Source of the DNA: Microbacterium sp. LWH7-1.2
Lineage (GTDB): Bacteria > Actinomycetota > Actinomycetes > Actinomycetales > Microbacteriaceae
Assembly (NCBI RefSeq): GCF_038397755.1
Contig: NZ_CP151637.1
Span: forward strand, 1,116,001 to 1,180,000
Length of the DNA: 64,000 nt
Direction of reading: 5' to 3'
Shown one piece after another: positions 16,785 to 26,177 of the stretch. The position numbers were made by a program, and so were the translations under genes. The notes below the pieces were generated by a model. It saw nothing but the letters and a program-made list of their open reading frames with translations. It had not been told where the DNA came from and ran no database searches. Position 1 is the stretch's first letter, and every line of letters begins with the position of its first letter.

Positions 16785-18548
16785 TTACTTCACCTCTCCA
16801 TCGGCAAGGTCGGCAACCGGGGCTTCGGGAGCGTCCTTCGCGGGACCGACTCCGACGGGGATGCCCGCCTCGGGGTGGTTCAGGTCGAACGCGGGCCGCT
16901 CGCTGCGGATGCGCGGGATCGACGTGAAGTTGTGACGCGGGGGCGGGCAGGAGGTCGCCCACTCGAGCGATGCGCCGTAGCCCCACGGGTCGTTCACGGT
17001 CACCTTCGGCGCCTTGCGCGACGTGATCCACACGTTGAAGAGGAACGGGATCATCGAGGCGCCGAGGATGATGGCGCCGATCGTCGACACCTGGTTCTGC
17101 CAGGTCCAGCCGTCCGCCTCCGAGTAGTCCGCGTAGCGGCGGACCATGCCGTCGACACCCAGCCAGTGCTGGATGAGGAACGTCATGTGGAAGCCGATGA
17201 ACAGCATCCAGAAGTGGACGTATCCGAGCCGCTCGTTGAGCATGCGCCCCGTCCACTTGGGCCACCAGAAGTAGAAGCCGGCGAACATCGCGAACACGAC
17301 CGTGCCGAACACGACGTAGTGGAAGTGCGCGACGACGAAGTACGAGTCCGACAGGTGGAAGTCCAGGGGCGGCGACGCGAGGATCACGCCGGTGAGACCA
17401 CCGAACACGAACGACACCAGGAAGCCGAGGGCGAACACCATCGGGGTCTCGAACGTGACCGAGCCCCGCCAGAGCGTGCCGATCCAGTTGAAGATCTTCA
17501 CGCCGGTGGGCACCGCGATGAGCATCGTCATCAGCGCGAAGAACGGCAGCAGCACCGCGCCGGTGACGTACATGTGGTGGGCCCACACCGCGACTGACAG
17601 CGCGGCGATCGCGATCGTCGCGTAGACCAGCGTCTTGTACCCGAAGATCGGCTTGCGGCTGAAGACCGGGAAGATCTCGGACACGATGCCGAAGAACGGC
17701 AGCGCGATGATGTACACCTCGGGGTGACCGAAGAACCAGAACAGGTGCTGCCAGAGCAGCACACCGCCGTTGGCCGGGTCGTAGATGTGCGCGCCGAGCA
17801 CGCGGTCCGCCGCGGCGGCGAGGATCGCGGCGGCCAGCACCGGGAACGCCATCAGGATCAGGATGCTCGTGATCAGGGTGTTCCACGAGAAGATCGGCAT
17901 GCGCCACATCGTCATGCCCGGCGCGCGCATGGTGATGACCGTGGTGATGAAGTTCACCGCGCCGAGGATCGTGCCGAAGCCGCTCATGCCGAGGCCGAGC
18001 ATCCACAGGTTTCCGCCTGCGCCTGGCGAGAAGCTGGCGTTCGCGAGCGGCTGATAGGCGAACCAGCCGAATGCAGCCGCACCCTGCGGGGTGAGGAAGC
18101 CGGCGACGGCGATCGTCGAGCCGAACAGGAAGAGCCAGAACGCGAACGCGTTCAGACGCGGGAACGCGACGTCAGGCGCGCCGATCTGCAGCGGCAGGAT
18201 CGCGTTCGCGAAGCCCGCGAACAGGGGCGTCGCGAACATCAGCAGCATGATCGTGCCGTGCATCGTGAACAGCTGGTTGTACTGCTCCTTGGTCGGGATG
18301 ATCTGCATCCCGGGCTCGAACAGCTCCGCACGAATGAGCAGCGCCATCACTCCGCCGAGGAGGAAGAAGACGACGGAGGAGATCAGATACAGGTAGCCGA
18401 TCGTCTTGTGATCGGTGGAGGTGATCCACTTGACGATGATGTTGCCCTTCTGCTCTACGCGCGATGCGCTGAGCAGGGCCGCCTGCCGCGGCGGCAGGGT
18501 CGTCGGACGCCCCTGGGACGTCTCCTGGAGAGGGAGCGTCGTCGCCAT
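16785..18548 (-). CDS. ctaD: cytochrome c oxidase subunit I
   Basis: CtaD is the catalytic haem-copper subunit that reduces oxygen and pumps protons. The 587 residues carry twelve membrane helices. The binuclear centre is marked by [11 protein letters not shown] and by [10 protein letters not shown]; the haem a ligand region is [27 protein letters not shown] at the N-terminus and the C-terminal [20 protein letters not shown] are characteristic of this family. The ATG at 18548 shares one base with the ctaC stop (TGATG). It is the middle gene of the ctaC-ctaD-ctaF transcript. Confidence 0.97.
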   Translation of the reverse strand: MATTLPLQETSQGRPTTLPPRQAALLSASRVEQKGNIIVKWITSTDHKTIGYLYLISSVVFFLLGGVMALLIRAELFEPGMQIIPTKEQYNQLFTMHGTIMLLMFATPLFAGFANAILPLQIGAPDVAFPRLNAFAFWLFLFGSTIAVAGFLTPQGAAAFGWFAYQPLANASFSPGAGGNLWMLGLGMSGFGTILGAVNFITTVITMRAPGMTMWRMPIFSWNTLITSILILMAFPVLAAAILAAAADRVLGAHIYDPANGGVLLWQHLFWFFGHPEVYIIALPFFGIVSEIFPVFSRKPIFGYKTLVYATIAIAALSVAVWAHHMYVTGAVLLPFFALMTMLIAVPTGVKIFNWIGTLWRGSVTFETPMVFALGFLVSFVFGGLTGVILASPPLDFHLSDSYFVVAHFHYVVFGTVVFAMFAGFYFWWPKWTGRMLNERLGYVHFWMLFIGFHMTFLIQHWLGVDGMVRRYADYSEADGWTWQNQVSTIGAIILGASMIPFLFNVWITSRKAPKVTVNDPWGYGASLEWATSCPPPRHNFTSIPRIRSERPAFDLNHPEAGIPVGVGPAKDAPEAPVADLADGEVK

Positions 18549-19447
18549 CAGTGGTCCACCTCTTCCACGTTCTCATCGATGGAACCGCCCGTGCCGGGCA
18601 GGTTCTGAAGTCGGTCGTAAGCGTCGTTGATGTCGCCGGTCTGGCCCGCCTCGCGAAGCGTGTCGAGATACTCCTCGTACTCGGCTGCGCTCACGACCTT
18701 GACGTTGAACAGCATCATCGAGTGGTACTCGCCGCAGAGCTCGGCGCACTTGCCGGCGTACTCGCCCTCGCGGGTCGGCGTGAAGGACCAGTAGTTGTCC
18801 TTGCCGATGTACATGTCCTTCTTGTAAAGGAAGTCGATGATCCAGAACGAGTGGATGACGTCACGCGACTGCAGCTTGATCTTGACCGACTCGTTGACCG
18901 GGAGGACCAGCGTGGGAAGCTCGCTGATGACATCGCCGCGCTCGTCGGTCTGCGCCTGGACGCCCATGGTCCAGACGGTCTCGTCATCGCTCGCACCGTC
19001 GTACTGGAAGTCCCATGACCACTGCTTGCCGATCGCCGTGATCGACACGTCGGGCTCGTCGTACTGCGTCTCGAGGATCGCCTGGTCGCGCGCGGTGAAG
19101 GCGAAGAAGCCGACGACCAGGATGAGCGGGACGACCGTGTAGAAGATCTCGATCGGCATGTTGTAGCGCAACTGGACCGGCAGGCCCATCTGGCCCTTGC
19201 GACGCCGGTAGGCGATCGCCGCCCACCCCATGAGGCCCCATGTGATGACACCGACGACGAGCAGCACGATCCACGAATTGACCCAGAGACCCGCGACCAT
19301 GTCGACGTGGTTGGTGGCCGGCTGGCCTTCTTCGGTGAACCCGGGGAGGAAGCCGTGCAGCTCGGTCGGGGTGCATCCGGCGAGGACTGCAGCCGCTGCG
19401 ATCCCGAGTGGGAGAACGGCCCAGCGGATACGGCGTTTCGAAGGCAC
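18548..19447 (-). CDS. ctaC: cytochrome c oxidase subunit II
   Basis: CtaC holds the CuA centre that receives electrons from QcrC. The 299-residue precursor has a lipobox, VLAGC, with the cysteine at residue 25, then two membrane helices (for example [20 protein letters not shown]). The cupredoxin domain follows with WSWDFQYD and the CuA ligands in [12 protein letters not shown]. It is therefore probably a lipoprotein matured by LspA. The GTG start has AAGG 6-7 nt upstream. A TAGACT -10 lies about 36 nt before the start. Confidence 0.96.
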   Translation of the reverse strand: MPSKRRIRWAVLPLGIAAAAVLAGCTPTELHGFLPGFTEEGQPATNHVDMVAGLWVNSWIVLLVVGVITWGLMGWAAIAYRRRKGQMGLPVQLRYNMPIEIFYTVVPLILVVGFFAFTARDQAILETQYDEPDVSITAIGKQWSWDFQYDGASDDETVWTMGVQAQTDERGDVISELPTLVLPVNESVKIKLQSRDVIHSFWIIDFLYKKDMYIGKDNYWSFTPTREGEYAGKCAELCGEYHSMMLFNVKVVSAAEYEEYLDTLREAGQTGDINDAYDRLQNLPGTGGSIDENVEEVDH

Positions 19448-19482
19448 GGTGCACCTTTCCGATCACGAACAGGACTCTCGCC

Positions 19483-19488
19483 AGTCTA
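19483..19488 (-). promoter_or_regulatory. -10 element of the ctaC-ctaD-ctaF operon
   Basis: TAGACT on the minus strand, giving a leader of about 29 nt before the ctaC GTG, which has its own ribosome binding site. Confidence 0.5.
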
Positions 19489-19547
19489 GGGCAACCGCCC
19501 AGGCGATTCAGGCCATCCGCTCAGGTTGGATCGTGTCGCAGGGGCGG

Positions 19548-19591
19548 AAAAAGGCGGGCCCGGGCGCCAATCGGAGCGCACCGGACCCGCC
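19548..19591 (-). terminator. rho-independent terminator after the A-type Fe-S carrier gene
   Basis: Read on the minus strand, a GC-rich stem (19591-19576 with 19567-19553, an internal mismatch or two, 8-nt loop) is followed by five T residues (19552-19548). It lies 24 nt after the stop at 19616. Confidence 0.7.
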
Positions 19592-19615
19592 GGAAAAGTA
19601 TCGGATCGTTAGCGA

Positions 19616-19981
19616 TCAGTGGAAGCTGTCGCCGCACGCGCACGACCCGGCCGCGTTGGGGTTGTCGATCGTGAAACCCTGCTCCGAGATGGTGTCCTTG
19701 AAGTCGATCGTGGCGCCGTCCAGGTAGGGCACGCTCATGTCGTCGACGATCACCTCGACACCGTCGAAGTCGACCGTCTTGTCGCCGTCGAGGTAGCGCT
19801 CGTCGAAGTAGAGCTGGTAGATCAGGCCGCTGCACCCGCCGGGCTGCACGGCCACGCGCAGACGCAGGTCGTCGCGGCCCTCCTGCTCCAGCAGGTTCTT
19901 GACCTTGCCGGCGGCGGCGTCGGTCAGCAGCACACCGTGCTCGCGGGCGGTCTGCTCGGTCGTCAGTGCGGTGTCGGTCAT
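19616..19981 (-). CDS. erpA: A-type iron-sulfur cluster carrier (ErpA/IscA family)
   Basis: The 121-residue protein should carry Fe-S clusters to target enzymes. The three family cysteines are in PGGCSGLIYQL and, near the C-terminus, GSCACGDSF (C-x-C). VPYLDGATIDF in between is also conserved in the family. Its place beside the oxidase operon matches the mycobacterial gene next to ctaC. GGAGGAG lies 5 nt before the ATG, which fixes the start against a longer frame. A TAGAAT -10 lies further upstream. Confidence 0.93.
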   Translation of the reverse strand: MTDTALTTEQTAREHGVLLTDAAAGKVKNLLEQEGRDDLRLRVAVQPGGCSGLIYQLYFDERYLDGDKTVDFDGVEVIVDDMSVPYLDGATIDFKDTISEQGFTIDNPNAAGSCACGDSFH

Positions 19982-20041
19982 GGCACTCCTCCGGAAGGGC
20001 CGCCCTGGATCGATCATCCACTCAGGCGGCGGGATGCGTCG

Positions 20042-20047
20042 ATTCTA
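20042..20047 (-). promoter_or_regulatory. -10 element of the A-type Fe-S carrier gene
   Basis: TAGAAT on the minus strand, about 60 nt before the ATG at 19981. The leader would be about 54 nt and contains GGAGGAG. Confidence 0.5.
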
Positions 20048-20110
20048 CGCGTGCCCGCTGGCAGAAGGCTCCGGGACCGACGCATTCGCGGCGATCCCGG
20101 CGCCCCGGCG

Positions 20111-21511
20111 TCACGGCTGGGATGTGCGCCCGTCGAGCTTCTCGAGGAGGAGCGCCTCAGAGAGCACCGCGTTGCGGAACGTCTCGAGGTGCAGCGACTC
20201 GTTCGGGCTGTGGGCCTTCGCGTGCGGGTCCTCGACGCCGGTCACCAGGATCTGCGCACCCGGGAACTCGCGCACGAGGTCGGCGATGAACGGGATCGAG
20301 CCGCCGACGCCGATGTCGACGGACTCGACGCCGTAGCCCTCGTGCAGCGCCTCGCGGGCGGCCTCGACCGCCCAGCCCGACGTGTCGACGAGGAAGGCGT
20401 CGCCGTAGTCCTGGTCGGTGAAGGTCAGCTGCGCCCCGAACGGCGCATGCTCGCGCAGGTGCGACTCGATGGCGGCGTATGCCTCGCGCGCCGGCTGGCC
20501 GGGCGCGATCCGGGCGCTGATCACGACCGAGATCTCGGGGCTCAGCGTGTTGGAGGCGTTCACGACGCTCGGGGCGTCGATGCCCGTCACAGTGATCGAC
20601 GGCTTGTTCCAGATGCGGCTCAGGACCGTGCCGCGGCCGATGGGCGAGACGCCGGCGGGCAGCCCGGCCTCGTCGCGCAGGGTCTCCTCGCTGTACTCGG
20701 GGGTCGCCGCATCCCGTTCCGTCAGTCCCGCAACCGCGACGGCGCCGTCCTCGTCCCACAGCGTCGCGAGCAGCTTGACGGTCGCCATCATGGCGTCGGG
20801 GACGGCTCCCCCGAACATGCCGGAGTGCGAGGCGTGCGCGAGCGTGCGCACCCGGAGGGTGAAGCGTGTGTTGCCGCGCAGCGACACTGTGAGCGCGGGG
20901 GTCCTGGCGTCCCAGTTGCCCGAGTCGGCGACGACGATCACGTCGGCGCGGAGCGCGTCGGCGTTGTCGGAGAGGAACTGCGCGAACGACCGCGAGCCCG
21001 CTTCCTCCTCCCCCTCGAAGAACAGCGCGACACCGAGATGGAAGTCGTCGCCGACGCCCTCCGTGAGCGCGCGCAGCGCTGCCAGGTGGGCCATGATGCC
21101 GGCCTTGTCGTCGGCCGCGCCGCGGCCGTACAGCCGGCCGCCGCGCACGGTGGGCTCGAACGGCGACGACTCCCAGAGCGACTCGTCGCCGACCGGCTGC
21201 ACGTCGTGGTGTGCGTAGAGCAGGATCGTCGGGCGACCGTTGCGCGCGGCGCGGGTCGCGAGCACCGCAGGGTTGCCCGGCTCCCCCGTCTCCGGGATCA
21301 CCGCCGTCCGGATCTCCACCGTCTCGAACACACCGGTCCCGCGCACGAGTTCGGCGACGGCATCGGCGCTGCGCTGCACCTCGGCGGGGTCGAACCCGGG
21401 GAACGCGACGGACGGGATGCGCACGAGATTGCCGAGATCGGCGAGGGCGGCGGGGATGCCGGAAGCCGCGGCTTCGCGCACAGCATCCTGTCGGGAGAGC
21501 TCAGAGGTCAT
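20111..21511 (-). CDS. M20 family dipeptidase
   Basis: The 466-residue cytosolic zinc peptidase belongs to the M20 class that cleaves dipeptides. Metal ligands and catalytic residues appear in LLYAHHDVQPVG, GRGAADDKAGIMAHLAALR, FFEGEEEAGS, VVADSG, and near the C-terminus the final His region (DPHAKAHSPNESLHL). A dimerisation (lid) domain lies in the middle. The ATG at 21511 is 7 nt after a TAAGAT hexamer, so it is likely leaderless. It is divergent from the DUF3043 gene. Confidence 0.9.
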   Translation of the reverse strand: MTSELSRQDAVREAAASGIPAALADLGNLVRIPSVAFPGFDPAEVQRSADAVAELVRGTGVFETVEIRTAVIPETGEPGNPAVLATRAARNGRPTILLYAHHDVQPVGDESLWESSPFEPTVRGGRLYGRGAADDKAGIMAHLAALRALTEGVGDDFHLGVALFFEGEEEAGSRSFAQFLSDNADALRADVIVVADSGNWDARTPALTVSLRGNTRFTLRVRTLAHASHSGMFGGAVPDAMMATVKLLATLWDEDGAVAVAGLTERDAATPEYSEETLRDEAGLPAGVSPIGRGTVLSRIWNKPSITVTGIDAPSVVNASNTLSPEISVVISARIAPGQPAREAYAAIESHLREHAPFGAQLTFTDQDYGDAFLVDTSGWAVEAAREALHEGYGVESVDIGVGGSIPFIADLVREFPGAQILVTGVEDPHAKAHSPNESLHLETFRNAVLSEALLLEKLDGRTSQP

Positions 21512-21560
21512 GCGGGTAATCTTAAGTGCACCCCTTCTTCCCGCACTCCGAGGATCATCC
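21512..21560. promoter_or_regulatory. overlapping divergent -10 elements, M20 peptidase / DUF3043 gene
   Basis: The plus strand has TAATCT at 21517-21522 and the minus strand TAAGAT at 21524-21519. The two hexamers overlap by four bases, so the promoters should exclude each other in binding. The plus-strand mRNA would start about 21529, with AGGA before the GTG at 21561. Confidence 0.5.
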
Positions 21561-22142
21561 GTGGCCAAGAACACCGACCCCGTGCCGAACGACGCCCCTT
21601 CCGAGGGCGCCGTCCTGAACGGCATGCCCGCCGGCAAGGGCCGCGCGACCCCCTCTCGGGCCGAGCAGGAGGCCGCCCGCAAGCGCCCCCTGGTGCCCGA
21701 TAGCAAGGAGGCGAAGGCGCGGGCCAAGGCGGATCTCGCCGCGCAGCGCGAGAAGGCCCGCATCGGCATGGCCAACGGCGATCAGCGGTATCTCCCTGCC
21801 CGCGACCAGGGTCCGCAACGCAAGTTCGTGCGCGACTGGGTCGACGCCGGCTGGCACCTCGGCGAGGCGGTCATGCCCGCCATGGTGCTCGTCATCCTCG
21901 CGACGTTCCTGCCGATCCCCGCGCTCCAGTACTACGCCTTCGTGGGCCTCTGGATCTTCATCTTCTTCGTCATCGGCGACATGGTCATCACGTCCATCAC
22001 CGTCAAGCGCGCCGTCAAGAAGAAGTTCGGCGAGGGCAAGGTCGAGAAGGGCCTGGGCTGGTACGCCGCCATGCGCACCGTGCAGATGCGCTTCCTCCGT
22101 CTTCCGAAGCCGCAGGTCAAGCGCGGCCGGAAGCCGGCCTGA
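21561..22142 (+). CDS. DUF3043 membrane protein
   Basis: The 193-residue protein has a long basic, low-complexity N-terminal half (many Lys, Arg and Ala, including GKGRATPSRAEQEAARKRP) and then RDWVDAGWHLGEAVMP followed by two membrane helices (AMVLVILATFLPIPALQYYA and VGLWIFIFFVIGDMVIT). The C-terminus is basic again. This layout matches the actinobacterial DUF3043 family, whose function is unknown. The GTG start has a modest AGGA site. Its last 26 bp overlap the convergent pyrD gene. Confidence 0.88.
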   Translation: MAKNTDPVPNDAPSEGAVLNGMPAGKGRATPSRAEQEAARKRPLVPDSKEAKARAKADLAAQREKARIGMANGDQRYLPARDQGPQRKFVRDWVDAGWHLGEAVMPAMVLVILATFLPIPALQYYAFVGLWIFIFFVIGDMVITSITVKRAVKKKFGEGKVEKGLGWYAAMRTVQMRFLRLPKPQVKRGRKPA

Positions 22143-23160
22143 GCTTCACCAGACCCCGGTTGATCTGCCGCGCCCACAGCGGGCCGCGGTAGAGGAAGGC
22201 CGTGTAGCCCTGCACGAGGGTGGCGCCGGCATCCAATCGCTCCTGCACGTCGGCGGCGGTCTCGACGCCGCCGACCGAGATCACCGCGAACCCGGCGGGC
22301 ACCGCCTGGCGCAGCAGCCGCAGCACGTCGAGCGCCCGCGCCTTCAGCGGCGCTCCCGACAGCCCGCCGTCGCCGGCGGCCGCCACCGTCGCCGGGTCGG
22401 TGACGAGGCCCTCGCGTGAGATCGTGGTGTTCGTCGCGATGATCCCGGACAGTCCGGCATCGACCGCGAGCTGCGCGATCGCCACGATCTCGTCGTCGGG
22501 GAGGTCCGGCGCGATCTTCACCAGCAGCGGCGTGGCGCCCGCGGCGTCGCGCACGGCGTCGAGCAGCGGCCGGAGGGTCTCGACCGCCTGCAGGCCGCGC
22601 AGTCCCGGGGTGTTCGGCGATGACACGTTCACCACGAGGTAGTCGGCAAGCGGCGCCAGCAGGGTCGCGCTGCGGACATAGTCGGCGGTCGCATCGGCGA
22701 CGTCGACGACGCGACTCTTGCCGATGTTGACGCCCAGCACCGTGCGACGCGAGCGCTTGCGCAGCGTGCGCAGACGTGTGGCCGCCGCCTCGGCGCCGTG
22801 GTTGTTGAAGCCCATGCGGTTCACGACCGCGCGATCCGGGATCAGCCGGAACAGCCGCGGCCTCGGGTTGCCGTCCTGCGGGATCGCCGTGACGGTGCCG
22901 ACCTCGACGTGACCGAAGCCGAGGGCGTGCAGCCCCGATGCCCCCTTCACGTCCTTGTCGAACCCGGCGGCGACGCCGAACGGCGAGTCGAAGGACAGCC
23001 CCAGTGCGGTGGTCGCCAACGCCGATGCGGGCCGGGTGATCGCACGCGTGGCCCACGAGAACGGCGGGACCCCCAGCATCCGTATCACGACCATCGCCGA
23101 ATGGTGGGCGGACTCGGGGTCCATGCGCGACAGGACAGTGCGGAAGAGGAGGGGATACAT
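22117..23160 (-). CDS. pyrD: dihydroorotate dehydrogenase (quinone), class 2
   Basis: PyrD oxidises dihydroorotate to orotate and passes electrons to quinone in pyrimidine synthesis. The 347 residues include the N-terminal membrane-associating helices (MYPLLFRTVLSRMDPES) that define class 2. The FMN-binding barrel shows VGTVTAIPQDGNPRPRLFR, MGFNNHGAE, and VNVSSPNTPGLR with the catalytic serine. KIAPDL and SVGGVE are also typical. The ATG follows TAGCCT by 7 nt; those 7 bases, AGGAGGG, would also serve as a ribosome binding site if transcription started a little earlier. It follows nrdR on the same strand. Confidence 0.95.
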   Translation of the reverse strand: MYPLLFRTVLSRMDPESAHHSAMVVIRMLGVPPFSWATRAITRPASALATTALGLSFDSPFGVAAGFDKDVKGASGLHALGFGHVEVGTVTAIPQDGNPRPRLFRLIPDRAVVNRMGFNNHGAEAAATRLRTLRKRSRRTVLGVNIGKSRVVDVADATADYVRSATLLAPLADYLVVNVSSPNTPGLRGLQAVETLRPLLDAVRDAAGATPLLVKIAPDLPDDEIVAIAQLAVDAGLSGIIATNTTISREGLVTDPATVAAAGDGGLSGAPLKARALDVLRLLRQAVPAGFAVISVGGVETAADVQERLDAGATLVQGYTAFLYRGPLWARQINRGLVKLRPASGRA

Positions 23161-23167
23161 CCCTCCT

Positions 23168-23173
23168 AGGCTA
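23168..23173 (-). promoter_or_regulatory. -10 element before pyrD
   Basis: TAGCCT, 7 nt upstream of the pyrD ATG and just after the nrdR stop. It allows pyrD to be read separately from nrdR. Confidence 0.45.
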
Positions 23174-23178
23174 TCCGG

Positions 23179-23670
23179 TCACTCCGAGGCGGCCGCCGCG
23201 CTCTCATCGCGAGCCGGCGCGCGACCGTGGTCGGCTCGCAGCTGGTCGATCGCGGCCTCGAAGTCCTCGAGGGAGTCGAACGCCTGGTAGACGCTCGCGA
23301 AGCGCAGGTAGGCGACCTCGTCGAGGTCGCGCAGCGGGCCGAGGATCGCGAGGCCGATCTCGTTGGCGTCGAGCTGCGAGGCGCCGGTCTGCCGGATGCT
23401 CTCCTCCACGGTCTGCGCCAGGACCGCGAGGTCGGCGTCGGTCACGGGCCGGCCCTGGCACGCCTTGCGCACGCCCGACATGACCTTCTCACGGCTGAAC
23501 GGCTCGATCACGCCGGAGCGCTTGACGACGTTGAGGCTCGCCGTCTCGATCGTCGTGAAGCGGCCGCCGCACTGGGGACACTGACGACGGCGACGGATGC
23601 TGAGACCGTCGTCGCTGGTGCGCGAGTCGATGACGCGTGAATCGGCGTGACGGCAGAACGGGCAGTGCAT
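23179..23670 (-). CDS. nrdR: transcriptional repressor NrdR
   Basis: NrdR represses ribonucleotide reductase genes when it binds (d)ATP. The 163 residues begin with the zinc ribbon: [16 protein letters not shown] and [15 protein letters not shown], giving two CxxC pairs. An ATP-cone domain follows from about residue 46 ([20 protein letters not shown]). Length is normal. TAGGCT lies 9 nt before the ATG, giving at most a very short leader. No NrdR box was recognised in this window, so its targets lie elsewhere. Confidence 0.96.
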   Translation of the reverse strand: MHCPFCRHADSRVIDSRTSDDGLSIRRRRQCPQCGGRFTTIETASLNVVKRSGVIEPFSREKVMSGVRKACQGRPVTDADLAVLAQTVEESIRQTGASQLDANEIGLAILGPLRDLDEVAYLRFASVYQAFDSLEDFEAAIDQLRADHGRAPARDESAAAASE

Positions 23671-23679
23671 GGCAGAGAC

Positions 23680-23685
23680 AGCCTA
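23680..23685 (-). promoter_or_regulatory. -10 element before nrdR
   Basis: TAGGCT, 9 nt upstream of the nrdR ATG, in the 31-nt gap after hisD. Confidence 0.45.
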
Positions 23686-23701
23686 CGCCGGGAATCCCGG
23701 C

Positions 23702-25003
23702 TCAGTCCTGGAAGCGAGCCGTGATGGCCTCGCCGTGGGCGGGGAGCGCTTCGGCCTCGGCCAGCGTCACGATGGCGTCGTGGACAGCGGCGAGGGCGTC
23801 GCGGTCGTACTCGATGACCTGCTGAGGACGCAGGAACGTCGCAGCCGAGAGGCCGGACGAATAGCGCGCCTGTCCCCCGGTCGGCAGGACGTGATTGCTG
23901 CCGGCGAGGTAGTCGCCGAGGCTCACCGGGGAGTCGGCGCCGACGAACACGGCGCCCGCGTGCACGAAGTCCTCGGGGCGCGGGTCGGCGAGGTGCAGCT
24001 CGAGGTGCTCGGGCGCGTAGGCGTTGCTGAACGCGGTCGCCACGGAGATGTCGTCGACGAGCACGATCGCGGACTGCGGTCCCGCGAGGGCGGCGGCGAC
24101 GCGCTCGGCGTGCCGGGTCGCGGCCGCGCGGGGCGCGACGGCCTCGAGCACTCCGGCGGCGAGGCGCTCCGACGTCGTCACGAGGACTGCGGAGGCCTGC
24201 TCGTCGTGCTCGGCCTGGCTGATGAGGTCGACGGCGACCAGGCGCGCGTCGGCGCTGTCGTCGGCCACCACGAGGATCTCGGTAGCGCCGGCTTCGGCAT
24301 CCGTCCCGACGAGACCCGCCACGGCGCGCTTGGCGGCGGCCACGAAGTTGTTGCCGGGGCCGGTGACCACGTCGACCGGCTCGAGGCCGAGCGACGCGAC
24401 GCCGTGGGCGAGGGCGCCGATGGCGCCCGCCCCGCCCATCGCGTACACCTCGGTGACCCCGAGAAGCTTCGCGGCGCCGAGGATCACCGGGTGCACGCGG
24501 CCCGCGAACTCGCGCTGCGGTGGAGAGGCCAGCGCGATCTCGGACACTCCCGCGACCTGCGCCGGCACGACGTTCATGACGACGCTCGACGGGTACACGG
24601 CCTTGCCGCCGGGGACGTAGAGACCGACCCTGCGCACCGGCTGCCACCGCTGCGTCACCCTGGCGCCGGGTCCGAGCTCGGTCACCGTCGGCGCGGGCAC
24701 TTGCGCGGCGGATGCCTCGCGCACGCGCTCGATCGCCTGCTCGAGTGCGGCGCGCACGGCGGGGTCGAGCGCCTCGAGCGCCTCGTCGAGGTGCGCGGCG
24801 GGGACGCGGATGTCGTGTCCCGCCACGCCGTCGAACCTGTCGGCCTGCTCGCGGAGAGCGACCTCGCCGCGCGCGGCGACGTCTTCCACGATGTGCGCGG
24901 CGGTGGCGAAGGCCTCTTCGCGCGCCGCCTCGGCACGGGGAACGGTCGCGAGGAGTTCCGCGGGCGAGAGCGTGCGCCCGCGCAGGTCGATCGTCCGGAG
25001 CAT
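23702..25003 (-). CDS. hisD: histidinol dehydrogenase
   Basis: HisD performs the last two steps of histidine synthesis, turning histidinol into histidine with NAD. The 433 residues contain RVGLYVPGGKAVYPSSV, the AMGGAGAIGALAHGV region, DVVTGPGNNFVAAAK, the zinc-site stretch LISQAEHDEQA and YAPEHLELHL. Length matches the family. The start is an ATG 6 nt after TACCGT, a likely leaderless arrangement. No other his genes are in the window. Confidence 0.96.
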   Translation of the reverse strand: MLRTIDLRGRTLSPAELLATVPRAEAAREEAFATAAHIVEDVAARGEVALREQADRFDGVAGHDIRVPAAHLDEALEALDPAVRAALEQAIERVREASAAQVPAPTVTELGPGARVTQRWQPVRRVGLYVPGGKAVYPSSVVMNVVPAQVAGVSEIALASPPQREFAGRVHPVILGAAKLLGVTEVYAMGGAGAIGALAHGVASLGLEPVDVVTGPGNNFVAAAKRAVAGLVGTDAEAGATEILVVADDSADARLVAVDLISQAEHDEQASAVLVTTSERLAAGVLEAVAPRAAATRHAERVAAALAGPQSAIVLVDDISVATAFSNAYAPEHLELHLADPRPEDFVHAGAVFVGADSPVSLGDYLAGSNHVLPTGGQARYSSGLSAATFLRPQQVIEYDRDALAAVHDAIVTLAEAEALPAHGEAITARFQD

Positions 25004-25009
25004 CCGTCT

Positions 25010-25015
25010 ACGGTA
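25010..25015 (-). promoter_or_regulatory. -10 element of leaderless hisD
   Basis: TACCGT on the minus strand, 6 nt before the hisD ATG at 25003. Confidence 0.5.
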
Positions 25016-25033
25016 CCGCGCGCGGTGCCGGTG

Positions 25034-26056
25034 TCAGCCGCGCGTGACGCCCGAGACGTCGTGCAGGTAGCCGATGCGGCCGTCCTCGTGGCGCACCACG
25101 AACACGTCGCCGCGGTCCTCGATCACGAGGGCCCACGCGCTCGGGCCGATGCGGAAGACCGGGATGCCGATCTCGTCGACGATGTCGCGCTCCTCGGGCA
25201 CGAGCGCCCAGAAGGCCTGGTGCTGCGCCGCGGTGGCGGCCGCCGGCTCGACGGTCGACGTCGGATTCTCGACGTGCTCGAAGGACTCACGGGCCTGCGT
25301 CGGCTCGTTCGGCGCCGGCGTGGCCGGCTCCTCCGCCGGCACGACCTGCTCGTCGAGCGGGATGACGGTGGTGGCGAAGTCCTCGTTCGCGGACGCGTCC
25401 GGCGTCGCTGCGGCTTCAGCGCCTTCCGTCGCGGCACCTGCCGGGGCGTAAGGCGTGTACTCGGGCTCGACCTCGGGCTCCGGCTCGGGTCGAACGTGCG
25501 CAGGGCGAGGCGACACGCGCCGGACCGGGCGGGCGCTGCGGTGGGCAGGAACCTCGGGGCGACCACGGAAGTCCTGCGCGAATGGCGCGATGAACGGCGC
25601 GGCGACCGTGAGCACGACGCCGGCGAGCATGAGGAAGAACTCCACCCACACGACCCACGAGGCGAGGAAGCCCTGGCCGACGGAGAGCCGCACGAACGAG
25701 TTCCACAGGATGGACAACCACAGCACGGTGGCGACGGAGAAGGCGACCGAGGCGAACTGATCGATGCCGAGCGAACCCACACGCCGGATGCCCTGCGGCG
25801 ACAGGCGGCGCAGCACGATCAGGAACACCGCGATGGTGGGGACGCCGATCGTCAGCACCCAGTCGATGCCGCTGGTCCAGACCGACGGCGCCGACTCGAA
25901 CGGGCCGTAGATCGGGAAGAACGACACCACGAACGCGACGATCCACGTGCCGACGAGGGCGACCTCGCGGATGGAGAACGGTCCGACGCCGTACTGCGGC
26001 GGCTCTTCGGTCGCAACCGCCTCGTCGATGTTCTCGCCCTGCTTCTCGTCCGTCAC
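25034..26056 (-). CDS. multi-pass membrane protein with a Pro/Glu-rich cytoplasmic tail
   Basis: The 340 residues begin with a charged stretch, then about four membrane helices within residues 28-165 (for example EVALVGTWIVAFVVSFFPIY and VWVEFFLMLAGVVLTVAAPF). A long Pro/Glu/Ala-rich disordered region follows (residues about 185-270). The protein ends in a small folded module with WALVIEDRGDVFVVRHEDGR and GYLHDVSGV. I do not recognise the family. GAAGGA precedes the GTG start at 26056. The gene lies between dnaE and hisD on the same strand. Confidence 0.82.
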   Translation of the reverse strand: MTDEKQGENIDEAVATEEPPQYGVGPFSIREVALVGTWIVAFVVSFFPIYGPFESAPSVWTSGIDWVLTIGVPTIAVFLIVLRRLSPQGIRRVGSLGIDQFASVAFSVATVLWLSILWNSFVRLSVGQGFLASWVVWVEFFLMLAGVVLTVAAPFIAPFAQDFRGRPEVPAHRSARPVRRVSPRPAHVRPEPEPEVEPEYTPYAPAGAATEGAEAAATPDASANEDFATTVIPLDEQVVPAEEPATPAPNEPTQARESFEHVENPTSTVEPAAATAAQHQAFWALVPEERDIVDEIGIPVFRIGPSAWALVIEDRGDVFVVRHEDGRIGYLHDVSGVTRG

Positions 26057-26177
26057 GATGTTTCCTTCCGGCGAGCTCCCGAGGCTCGCGTCGACCCGAT
26101 ATTACCCACGGCGTATGAGACGCCGATGAGACGACGCGACGCGCGGCGACACGCGCCGGCGCCCGCGCACGATTGCT

